Source: Streptomyces rapamycinicus NRRL 5491 (GTDB lineage: Bacteria > Actinomycetota > Actinomycetes > Streptomycetales > Streptomycetaceae). Taken from it: DNA of 64,000 nt. Of the stretch, positions 54,135 to 62,085 are shown piece after piece; positions within the stretch are counted from its first letter, which is position 1, and every line of letters starts with the position of its first letter. The stretch is from contig NZ_CP085193.1 in NCBI RefSeq assembly GCF_024298965.1, positions 3,472,001-3,536,000 of the forward strand. The letters are read 5' to 3'. The translations under genes were made by a program, and so were the position numbers. The notes under the pieces were generated by a model that saw only the letters and a list, made by a program, of their open reading frames with translations, made no database searches and had not been told where the DNA came from.

Positions 54135-55438
54135 CGACCTCGGGCCGCTTATCCGCGGCCGTCCCCGACCTACTGCGCAAGCGCTCCTTTCGCCGTTACT
54201 GGACCGGCCAGAGCATCTCCCTGGTCGGCGACCAGATATCCCAGATCGCCCTCCCTCTCGTCGCCGTCCTCGCCCTCCACGCCGACGCCGCCCAGATGGG
54301 CTGGCTCGCCACGGCCCAGCTGATGCCAGCCCTGCTGCTCTCTCTGCCCGCAGGCGCCTGGGCCGACAGCAGAGCGCATCGCCGTCGCGTAATGATCGTC
54401 ACGGACCTCGCGCGGGCCCTGCTCATCGCGTCGGTTCCCATCGCGTACGCCCTGGACGCACTCACCTTCACGCAGCTCTACGCGGTCGCCTTGGGGATCG
54501 GCGCGCTGACCGTCCTCTTCGACGTCTGCAACACCATCCTGTTCGTCTCGCTCATCCCCGCCGAGCGCTATATCGAGGGCAACTCCCTCGTCAACGGAAG
54601 CCGGGCCATGTCGTTCGTTGCGGGTCCCAGTGTCGGCGGTCTCCTCGTCCAGTTGTTCACCGCGCCGCTCGCGCTCCTCGCTGACGCGGTGACCTATCTG
54701 GCCTCCGCCTGCTGTCTGGCCCGCATAACCCCCGCCGAACCGTCGGCCGCGCCTCCCTCGAAAGGGCACTTCACCGCAGGCCTGCGGTGGATCCTCCGCT
54801 CGCGCGTCATGCGCGCCACGTTCGCCGGATCCGCCACGGTTCAGTTCTTCAATTTCATTTTTCACACGCTCTTCGTGCTCTACGCCACTACCGAACTCGG
54901 CCTGAGCGCAGGCGTGCTGGGATCGGTCCTCGGAGTCGGCGCGATCGGCGGGCTGATCGGTGCCGCCCTCACCGGCCGTCTCGTGCGCCACGTCGGCGTC
55001 GGGCCCACCGTCATCGTCGGCTTCGCAGCCTTCCCGGTCCCGCTACTGCTCGTACCCCTCGCAGACGGCCCGGAGCCCCTCGTCCTCAGCCTCCTCTTCC
55101 TCGCCGAATTCGGCTCGTGCGTGGGCGCGATGATTGTCGACATCTCGCTGGGCTCACTCCAGACAGCCCTGATCCCCCACTCCCTGCGTGCCCGCGTCAA
55201 TGGGGCCTACCGCACCCTCACCCACGGCATGCGCCCGCTGGGCGCGCTCGCGGGAGGAGCACTCGGCACGGCTATCGGGCTACGTCCGACCCTGTGGATC
55301 GCAACGGCCGGGGCCGTGATGTGCCTGGTCTGGGTACTGCCTTCGCCGGTACCACGTATCCGCGAGTTGCCCGATACTCCGCTGGAGCCAGCACACGGCG
55401 CACCATCGCCATCCGCCTCCTCGCCCTCGTCCGGCTAG
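54131..55438 (+). CDS. MFS transporter (cargo of the element)
   Basis: A 435-residue major facilitator with about 12 helices. The loop 2-3 region AGAWADSRAHRRRVMI is the usual motif A position. The N-terminal RKRSFRRYWTGQSISLVGDQ is typical of a macrolide-exporter-like MFS group in actinobacteria. The start ATG overlaps the regulator stop. It probably exports a drug or metabolite and is the selectable cargo. Its stop TAG shares CTAG with the convergent exonuclease stop. Confidence 0.9.
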   Translation: MTTSGRLSAAVPDLLRKRSFRRYWTGQSISLVGDQISQIALPLVAVLALHADAAQMGWLATAQLMPALLLSLPAGAWADSRAHRRRVMIVTDLARALLIASVPIAYALDALTFTQLYAVALGIGALTVLFDVCNTILFVSLIPAERYIEGNSLVNGSRAMSFVAGPSVGGLLVQLFTAPLALLADAVTYLASACCLARITPAEPSAAPPSKGHFTAGLRWILRSRVMRATFAGSATVQFFNFIFHTLFVLYATTELGLSAGVLGSVLGVGAIGGLIGAALTGRLVRHVGVGPTVIVGFAAFPVPLLLVPLADGPEPLVLSLLFLAEFGSCVGAMIVDISLGSLQTALIPHSLRARVNGAYRTLTHGMRPLGALAGGALGTAIGLRPTLWIATAGAVMCLVWVLPSPVPRIRELPDTPLEPAHGAPSPSASSPSSG

Positions 55439-56175
55439 CCTCGCGTCAGAGGACCTATTTCCTCGCGGCTGAACGGGACGATCGGCCATGCCGGCTCGAC
55501 GTAGGCAGTCACATCCGAGGTACGACGCAGATACCTCTGGAGAGAGACAGCCTGCTCGGCCGCCGCACGAACCTGTAGATCGTGCAGCTCCGCAGGCCCC
55601 AGCGTTCCTATGACCGAATGCTTGATGCCCATGGATCGCGCCGCACGCGCTGCGGCCACCGCATCCGCAACAGCGTTGTGCGCGTCGTTGAGCGGCACAC
55701 CGTAGTGCTCGCAGAGCGCCTGGAGATTCCGTGACCCCTTCCTGTATTGGTCCACGTGCTTGTCCAGGACCAAAGGGTCGATGACAGGCGATGTCCCTCC
55801 ACGCAACCGCTTGACCAACGGCTCTATGCCATGGCGTCGGCACTCACGGTCGAGGAGCGAGAGGTCGTACCGCGCGTTCATCACCACCAGCGGAGTCCCC
55901 GAGTTCAGCACTTCAGCGACAGCCGATGTGATTTCGTCGATCGCGGGAGCCGCCGCAACCCCGTGCCTGCGGGCGTGTTCCGTGGAGATGCCATGGATGG
56001 CCGAAGCCTGCCGCGGGATGGTCACCCCCGGGTCGAGCAGCCATGTCCGAGCCTCCGGTGGTCGTTCATCCGCGTCCACAGCCACGACGGCAGCGGTGAC
56101 GATCCGGTCGGTCTCGATGTCGGTTCCCGTGGTCTCCAAGTCGAAGGCCACCAACGTCCCGCTGGTCCAGCTCAT
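55435..56175 (-). CDS. Element-borne DEDDh 3'-5' exonuclease, replacement for the interrupted host gene
   Basis: A 246-residue DnaQ-like exonuclease starting at ATG 56175 (a GTG at 56178 is directly upstream). Motif I is LVAFDLETTGTDIETDRIVT; motif II VVMNARYDLSLL; motif III has NDAHNAVADAVAAAR, so all four acidic residues and the His are present. It is homologous to the host protein along its whole length (compare FDLETTGTDPRTARIVTAAV; RYRKGKRTLEAVCGEYGV versus QYRKGSRNLQALCEHYGV). The truncated host ORF terminates in TGATG over its start. It has only about 60 bp upstream within the element. Confidence 0.93.
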   Translation of the reverse strand: MSWTSGTLVAFDLETTGTDIETDRIVTAAVVAVDADERPPEARTWLLDPGVTIPRQASAIHGISTEHARRHGVAAAPAIDEITSAVAEVLNSGTPLVVMNARYDLSLLDRECRRHGIEPLVKRLRGGTSPVIDPLVLDKHVDQYRKGSRNLQALCEHYGVPLNDAHNAVADAVAAARAARSMGIKHSVIGTLGPAELHDLQVRAAAEQAVSLQRYLRRTSDVTAYVEPAWPIVPFSREEIGPLTRG

Positions 56176-56543
56176 CACAGGACACCACCCACCAGACCAC
56201 CCTGAAACACCTGAGACGTACTCGAAGTGCGTGGATAAAACGCCGCGTTGTACGCCACCACCGGGGCGCCGGCCCGCCAGTGGGTCACCAGCACCTCGGC
56301 GACCTCCTCGACCACCTCGCGCCCGGGCCTGCCGTCCGCCGCCGCCCGCTCACCGGTGATCCCGTGCACCGCCACGGCGTCCTCGGGGATGGGCACTTGG
56401 GGGTCGGCCAGCCATTCGCGGCGCCCGACCGGCTCCCCGCCCCTCACCTCGACCACGGCCGCCGTCACGATCCGTGCCGTGCGCGGATCGGTGCCCGTCG
56501 TCTCCAGGTCGAATCCGATCAGCAGCCCCCTGTGCCAGCCCAT
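56175..56543 (-). pseudogene. 5' part of the split host DEDDh exonuclease gene, read through the junction
   Basis: From ATG 56543 (strong GGGAGGGG site) the first 101 codons are host exonuclease: GLLIGFDLETTGTDPR (motif I Asp and Glu), then AYNAA, the first half of motif II. The frame then crosses into the element, adds 21 foreign residues (FYPRTSSTSQVFQGGLVGGV plus L) and stops at TGA 56177-56175, overlapping the ATG of the element exonuclease. The 122-residue product lacks motifs II and III. The host promoter and ribosome site are intact, so this may work as a translated leader for the replacement gene. Confidence 0.9.
56227..56238 (-). repeat. Right terminal inverted repeat of the element
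   Basis: GTGCGTGGATAA on the plus strand, exact reverse complement of the left terminus. It is followed by AACGCC at 56239-56244, the right flanking copy, and then the host exonuclease coding sequence. Confidence 0.9.
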
Positions 56544-56625
56544 GGCCGCCCCTCCCTTTGTCGTACTTCCCCCATGTGTGCACCACCTTCCCATGCACCA
56601 CTGACAACGGCCGGTGCGCCGGACC

Positions 56626-56649
56626 GAGTCCTCAGACGTCTGAGGACTC
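56626..56649. promoter_or_regulatory. Perfect 24-bp palindrome, probable GntR/FadR operator
   Basis: GAGTCCTCAGAC (56626-56637) is followed without a gap by its exact reverse complement (56638-56649). The core CTCAGACGTCTGAG resembles FadR-subfamily sites in size. It lies 53 bp before the regulator start and 83 bp before the divergent exonuclease start; a -10-like TTAGAG follows at 56654-56659. Confidence 0.8.
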
Positions 56650-56701
56650 TGTGTTAGAGTCCCCGCCGTCCTCGGATGATCGATCAGGGAGAGGCGGCGC
56701 G

Positions 56702-57474
<773 letters not shown>

Positions 57475-57478
<4 letters not shown>

Positions 57479-58293
57479 CCGCCCCGGCCGTCCCCGTACT
57501 CAGGCTGCGCGAGGTGGATGTGGTGCGCGACGGCACCCCGCTGCTGCGCTCGATCTCGCTCACCGTCCACCAGGGCGAGCACTGGGCGCTGCTCGGCTCC
57601 AACGGCGCGGGCAAGTCCACCCTGCTCAGCCTGGCGGGCGCGCTGGTGCACCCCACACGCGGCACGGTGGAGGTCCTCGGCCGCACGCTGGGGCGGGTGG
57701 ATCTGCGGGAGCTGCGGTCGTTCGTGGGGCATGTGGATCCCCGGCATCCGCTGCGCTCCCCGCTGCGGGTGCGGGACGTGGTGCTCACCGGGCTGACCAA
57801 CACCGTGGAGCCGGTCCCCCGCCACCGCCCCAGCCCCGATCAGCGCGACCGGGCCGACCGGCTGCTGACCACCCTGGGCATGGGCGGGAAGCTGGACGCG
57901 CGCTGGCCGACCCTGTCGCAGGGCCAGCGCGGCCGGGTGCTGATCGCCCGGGCGCTGATGCCCCTCCCCCGGCTGCTGCTGCTCGACGAACCGGCCACCG
58001 GTCTGGATCTGGCCGCCCGTGAGCAGCTGCTGGAGAGCCTGGACACCCTGCGCCGGGACCACCCCGGACTGGCCACGGTCCTGGTCACCCACCACCTGGA
58101 GGAGCTGCCCGCCAGCACCACCCACGCCATGCTGCTGCGCACCGGGGAGTGCCTGGCGTCCGGCGCGGTGGACGAGGTGGTGACCACGGACCACATCACC
58201 AAGTGCTTCGACTACCCGGTGCACATCAGCCGCACCGACGGCCGATGGGCCGCCCGGGCCCTGCGCCCGCCGTACCAGGGCAGCGGCTCCTAA
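57475..58293 (+). CDS. ABC transporter ATP-binding protein
   Basis: A 272-residue ATPase: Walker A GSNGAGKST, signature LSQGQRGRV, Walker B LLLLDEPATGLD, switch THHLEE. The GTG start overlaps the regulator stop and has AAGGAGGTGG upstream, which lies inside the regulator gene. No permease gene follows. Stand-alone ATPases of this shape resemble iron or molybdate-type ATPases such as ModF/YusV-like ones; the partner is unknown. Confidence 0.9.
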
Positions 58294-58296
58294 GGG

Positions 58297-59544
58297 TCAG
58301 GACACCGGCCGGGAGTCCGCCCAGACGCTCTCGAACTCCTCGCGGTAGGTGCCGAAGAGCCCGCCCTCACCCTCCTCGGCCGCCCCCTCGCGGACGACCT
58401 CGCGGCCCCGTCCGCCGCCGCGCAGCACCAGGACCGGGGCCTCCATGCCCCGGGCCTTGCGCAGATACGACTGGACGACGGCGAGGCCGTCCGCGCCGTC
58501 GCCGTTGACCAGGTAGGCGGTGAAGCGGGGTGTCTCGTCGAAGACATGGATCTCGAACGCGTCCGGGTCCCGCAGCCGGGCCCGCACCCGCCGCATATGG
58601 AGGATGTTCATCTCCACCGAGCGGCTCATCTCGCCCTTCTTCAGGCCGAGCTCGCGCTCCCGCCGCCGCACCGCGCTGCTCGCCGGGTTGAGGAAGAGCA
58701 GCCGGGCCCGGCAGCCGGATTCGGCCAGCCGGACCAGCCGGCGGCCCGAGTAGTTCTGGACCAGGAGGTTGAGCCCGATGCCGACGGCGTCGAGGCGGCG
58801 GGCGCTGCCGAAGAGGTCCTCGGCGGGCAGCTGGCGCTGGAGCCGCACCCGGTCGGAATGGACGCCCACGACGTCGGCGTAGCGGTCGCCTACGAGGTCC
58901 TCGACGGCGTCGATGGGCAGCCGGTCGGCGGAGGGGGAGCCGGTACCGCTGCCGAGGATCTCCAGCAGCCGGGCGGAGGCCCGCTCGGCCTGGGCGAGGA
59001 CCGTCTCGGACAGGGCGCGGTTGCGGGAGACCACATTGCGGGAGACCTCCAGCTCGTCCAGGGCCAGCTCCACCTCACGGCGGTCGTCGAGGTACGGCTC
59101 GAAGCACGGCCAGTGCTGGACGAGGAGCTCCCGCAGCTGCGGCAGGGTCAGGAAGCTGACGACATTGTCGTCGGCCGGGTCGAGCAGATAGCCCTTGCGC
59201 CGGCTGACCTCCCGTACGGCGACCGCGCGCTGCACCCACTCCTGCCCGGCGGGGCCGGCGGCGGCGATGACCCAGTCCTCGCCGTGGACCGGTTCGTAGA
59301 TGGGCCGCAGCACGGCGCTGACGACGGCGCGCAGCCGCTGTTCCACGAGGTTGAGCCAGATATAGGCCCGCCCGGCCCGGCGTGCGCGTGTGCGCACCTC
59401 GCTCCAGGCTTCGGCGCCCCAGTCCAGTTCCGCTCCGATCTCCATCGGCCGCACCACGGACACCGCGCCGGGAGGTGCGTCGGTGGAGCCGTCACCCCCG
59501 GGACCTCCGTCACCGGGGGGCAGCTCCAGCCCGCCCGAGCTCAC
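58297..59544 (-). CDS. SAV2148 family HEPN domain protein
   Basis: A 415-residue conserved actinobacterial protein. I recognise it as the SAV2148-type HEPN family from segments such as WLNLVEQRLRAVVSAVLRPI, ELEVSRNVVSRNRALSE (the RN-containing HEPN helix) and MNILHMRRVRARLRDPDAFE. HEPN domains are often RNases in toxin-antitoxin or stress systems, but this family is a lone core gene and its activity is untested as far as I know. It is convergent with the ABC ATPase gene, three bases apart. Confidence 0.8.
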   Translation of the reverse strand: MSSGGLELPPGDGGPGGDGSTDAPPGAVSVVRPMEIGAELDWGAEAWSEVRTRARRAGRAYIWLNLVEQRLRAVVSAVLRPIYEPVHGEDWVIAAAGPAGQEWVQRAVAVREVSRRKGYLLDPADDNVVSFLTLPQLRELLVQHWPCFEPYLDDRREVELALDELEVSRNVVSRNRALSETVLAQAERASARLLEILGSGTGSPSADRLPIDAVEDLVGDRYADVVGVHSDRVRLQRQLPAEDLFGSARRLDAVGIGLNLLVQNYSGRRLVRLAESGCRARLLFLNPASSAVRRRERELGLKKGEMSRSVEMNILHMRRVRARLRDPDAFEIHVFDETPRFTAYLVNGDGADGLAVVQSYLRKARGMEAPVLVLRGGGRGREVVREGAAEEGEGGLFGTYREEFESVWADSRPVS

Positions 59545-59633
59545 CTGTGCACCGCCTTCCGCCCCCGTCCAACGATCACCGCAGACTACTGCGCTGGCGG
59601 GGGCGGTGCGACACTCAGGTCCTGCCTATCAGG

Positions 59634-60965
59634 TCAACGTTCCTCTTCTGTATGGCCGTTGTGTCCGGACAGTGCAGGCGGCGTGAGGGGATTCATAGCG
59701 GTGACGTCCCGCGGGGACAGCTGGAAGCCCTGCCAGTGCAGCGGCATCGGCTCCTGGTCCTCATCCCGGGCGATGTGATGGAACCCGATGTTGACCCACA
59801 CGATGGGGTGCTTGAGGGTCTGCCCGTTGACCCACTTGTCGACGCTCTTACCGGCACCGGCGCCGCAATTGCGCAGATTGTTGCTGGCGAACTGCTCACA
59901 CTTGTTGTACTCGGTGAAGTAGACGTCGTGTTTGGTGAAACTACGCCCCTGGTACTTGGTGGTGTGGCCGGGAACGATCTCGTAGCTGCGCGGATGGCCG
60001 TCCTTGTTCTTGCCCGCCGCGCTGACCACGCGCCACCACCGCGCCGCCGCCGCGTCGCCCGCCAGCTCCTTGGTGACCTTGGTGCGGGTGGTCTTGGTCT
60101 TCGGGATCCGCCCGGAGGCCGCGGTGGTCTTGGAGTCGTACTGCTCGACCTTGCTCTTGGGCGAGCCGTCCAGCCCGAAGTTCAGCCGCCAGAAGACGTT
60201 GTGCGCGTGGCTGGTGGCGTAGTCCTTGGCGCCCTTGCCGATGGGCCAGCCGCGGCCGTCGCCCGCGTCGTAGTCCATCGGGGAGAGCGTGCCGGTGGCG
60301 CCGACCTGCATGGTCATGGTGCCGTCACCGGCGAACCGCCACTCGGTGATGTACTCGTACCAGCCGACCTGGTTGACGGTGTAGAGCAGCAGGTCCTTGC
60401 CCTGGAGCTGGTAGACCTTGTTCTCGCTGCCCGCCCCGAAGCCGCCCTCGCCCATGCGGTAGGCGTGGCCGCGGGCCCGGGTGGTGGCGCACAGGCCCTT
60501 CACATTCGGGTGGTCGGGGTCCCAGGCGTCGGGCACCCGCACGGTCTTGATGGTGCCGCCGGGGCACTCGGCCGGATCCAGCTGCTGCAGCCCCTGGGCG
60601 AAGTCCTGCCCGGTGAGGTCGTCGTACTCATTGCTGCCGTCGTCGTAGGGCACATGGATCTGGCCCAGCTTCGCCGAGGTCAGCACCTTGATCGGGGCGC
60701 TTTCGCCCTTGGGCTGGTACGAGACGTCGTCGAGCACGAGACCGGCCTTGCTCTCGTAGTGCCAGCACATCCGCCAGACGGTGCCGCCGTCGAGCTTCTG
60801 CTCGATTCTGTACGGGGCGCTGCAATCCGCCGCGGCAGCGGTCCGCGGGGCCGCCTGGGCGCTGCCGACCGGCCCGGCGGCGATCGCCACGGTGCCGAGC
60901 AGCGCCGAGGCGCCGATGGCCGCCGCGACCCGGGCACGGGCGCGGCGGAGCCTGCTGTCAGGCAT
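59634..60965 (-). CDS. Secreted copper amine oxidase-like catalytic domain with altered cofactor motif
   Basis: A 443-residue exported protein (signal peptide from ATG 60965: RRARARVAAAIGASALLG and an AQA-type site). The body matches the catalytic domain of copper amine oxidases: the Cu ligands HAHNVFWRLNFGLDG (HxH) and HHIARDEDQEPMPLHWQGF (third His), and around the cofactor VNQVGWYEYITEWRF. In active enzymes the TPQ-forming Tyr sits in N-Y-D/E; here it is W-Y-E. Copper may bind, but whether TPQ forms is doubtful. The next gene supplies an N-domain-like protein. True enzymes are about 640 residues. Confidence 0.8.
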   Translation of the reverse strand: MPDSRLRRARARVAAAIGASALLGTVAIAAGPVGSAQAAPRTAAAADCSAPYRIEQKLDGGTVWRMCWHYESKAGLVLDDVSYQPKGESAPIKVLTSAKLGQIHVPYDDGSNEYDDLTGQDFAQGLQQLDPAECPGGTIKTVRVPDAWDPDHPNVKGLCATTRARGHAYRMGEGGFGAGSENKVYQLQGKDLLLYTVNQVGWYEYITEWRFAGDGTMTMQVGATGTLSPMDYDAGDGRGWPIGKGAKDYATSHAHNVFWRLNFGLDGSPKSKVEQYDSKTTAASGRIPKTKTTRTKVTKELAGDAAAARWWRVVSAAGKNKDGHPRSYEIVPGHTTKYQGRSFTKHDVYFTEYNKCEQFASNNLRNCGAGAGKSVDKWVNGQTLKHPIVWVNIGFHHIARDEDQEPMPLHWQGFQLSPRDVTAMNPLTPPALSGHNGHTEEER

Positions 60966-61044
60966 GGGGAGACTCCTGTAATGAAGCGTCGAGGGGTTGC
61001 GAAGCGCCGGTATGCCGGGCGCTTCGGCCGTCACCCGCCGGCCG

Positions 61045-61863
61045 TCAGGCGAGCTTGGAGACCTTGTGGGCGCTCAGGTCGACCACCATCTGCCGGGCGT
61101 CGATCCAGGGACCGTTCACCACCCGGGTGAACAGCCGTACGCAGCGGTGCTTGCCGCAGTCCTGGACCGAGGCCGGACCGGGGTTGCTGCCCTCGCCCGC
61201 GCGGTAGACGAAGCCGGTGACGGTCAGCTGGTCCGGTCGGGTCAGCGCCTTGCCGGTGGCGTCCTTGAAGTCCTTCTTCAGCCCCTCGCCCAGCTGGTCG
61301 GCCATCAGCAGCCGCGCGGCCTCCATCACCTCGTCGCGGTTGGGCGGCGGCTGCACCCCGCGCTGGGTGTCGGTGCCGGTGACCTTGCCGTTGCCGAGGT
61401 CGACCGTCTTGGTGACGTAGGTGTCGTCCTTGTAGTCGTAGTACGTCACCTCGGCGCGGCGCGGCGGGTCGGCGGCCCCCACCTCTTCGGGGCTCAGCTC
61501 CGCGAGGTCGGTGGAGAGCCGCTCGGGGCCCTTGGCGCCCTTGACGTCCTCGCTGCTCATACGGAAGTCGCGCCCGGCCGCGAGGCTCTGGGCGCGCTTC
61601 ATCTCGTCGTCGGTCAGCGGATCGCGGCCGCTGCCGGTCTTGCCCTGCTCGGGCGCCTCTTCCACCACTCCGGGCTGCTGCCGGGCCGCCTGGCCCTGCT
61701 CCGCCGAGGAGCTCTGCGGTCCCCCACCCGAGCCCTCCTCGCCGGACGCGCTCCCCGGGAGCGTCACCCCGACCATGACCGCCGTGGCGGTGATCGCCAC
61801 GGCCGCGCCGGCCACCACCTTGCCCAGGTGGCGGTGCATCATCTTGCGCACATCCTCCCCCAT
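61045..61863 (-). CDS. Secreted protein resembling the N-terminal domains of copper amine oxidase
   Basis: A 272-residue exported protein (signal helix LGKVVAGAAVAITATAVMVG after a short basic start; ATG 61863). The second half, with AEVTYYDYKDDTYVTKTVDL, MEAARLLMADQLGEGLKKDF and WIDARQMVVDLSAHKVSKL, looks like the cystatin-like N2/N3 domains that precede the catalytic domain in copper amine oxidases. It is followed after 79 bp by that catalytic domain as a separate gene with its own signal peptide, so the two may assemble outside the cell. This assignment rests on pattern only. Confidence 0.6.
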   Translation of the reverse strand: MGEDVRKMMHRHLGKVVAGAAVAITATAVMVGVTLPGSASGEEGSGGGPQSSSAEQGQAARQQPGVVEEAPEQGKTGSGRDPLTDDEMKRAQSLAAGRDFRMSSEDVKGAKGPERLSTDLAELSPEEVGAADPPRRAEVTYYDYKDDTYVTKTVDLGNGKVTGTDTQRGVQPPPNRDEVMEAARLLMADQLGEGLKKDFKDATGKALTRPDQLTVTGFVYRAGEGSNPGPASVQDCGKHRCVRLFTRVVNGPWIDARQMVVDLSAHKVSKLA

Positions 61864-62085
61864 TCCCCCCTGTCGTCTTATCGGAGTGCATAGCGGGATA
61901 CGCGTATGCCTCCGGGTCACCCGGTAGGACGAACCGATATGGCCGTAGGTTGCCTCACTTTTGAGGAAGTTCCGCCGAAAGAGCGGATGCCTCCGGCCAG
62001 TTGGGAAAGGATGCAGGGTCGGTCATGTTCCGTCCGGTGCCTGGGGTACTCGCGGCCCCCGGAGAAGAAGTGGAAGAGTCGACGT
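61864..62085. other. Divergent intergenic region before glgX
   Basis: 222 bp between the amine oxidase-like operon and glgX. A small CCTCA-cttt-TGAGG dyad lies at about 61952-61965 in the only AT-richer patch and might be a promoter or regulator site. GGAAGAG (62072-62078) is the probable ribosome site of glgX. Confidence 0.3.

Larger units (their letters stand above)
47573..56238. mobile_element. Tn554/RIT-like integrated element with three tyrosine recombinases and a replacement exonuclease
   Basis: 8,666 bp bounded by perfect 12-bp terminal inverted repeats and 6-bp AACGCC copies, inserted in motif II of a host 3'-5' exonuclease gene. Contents: three overlapping tyrosine recombinases and a small HTH/coiled-coil protein (left two-thirds, + strand), an ArsR-type regulator and MFS transporter, and a full exonuclease homologue (- strand) at the right end. 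The recombinase trio plus small protein resembles TnpABC of Tn554 and the recombinase-in-trio elements. Bounds come from the restored host ORF and the repeats, so they are base-exact if the duplication is real. Confidence 0.93.
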
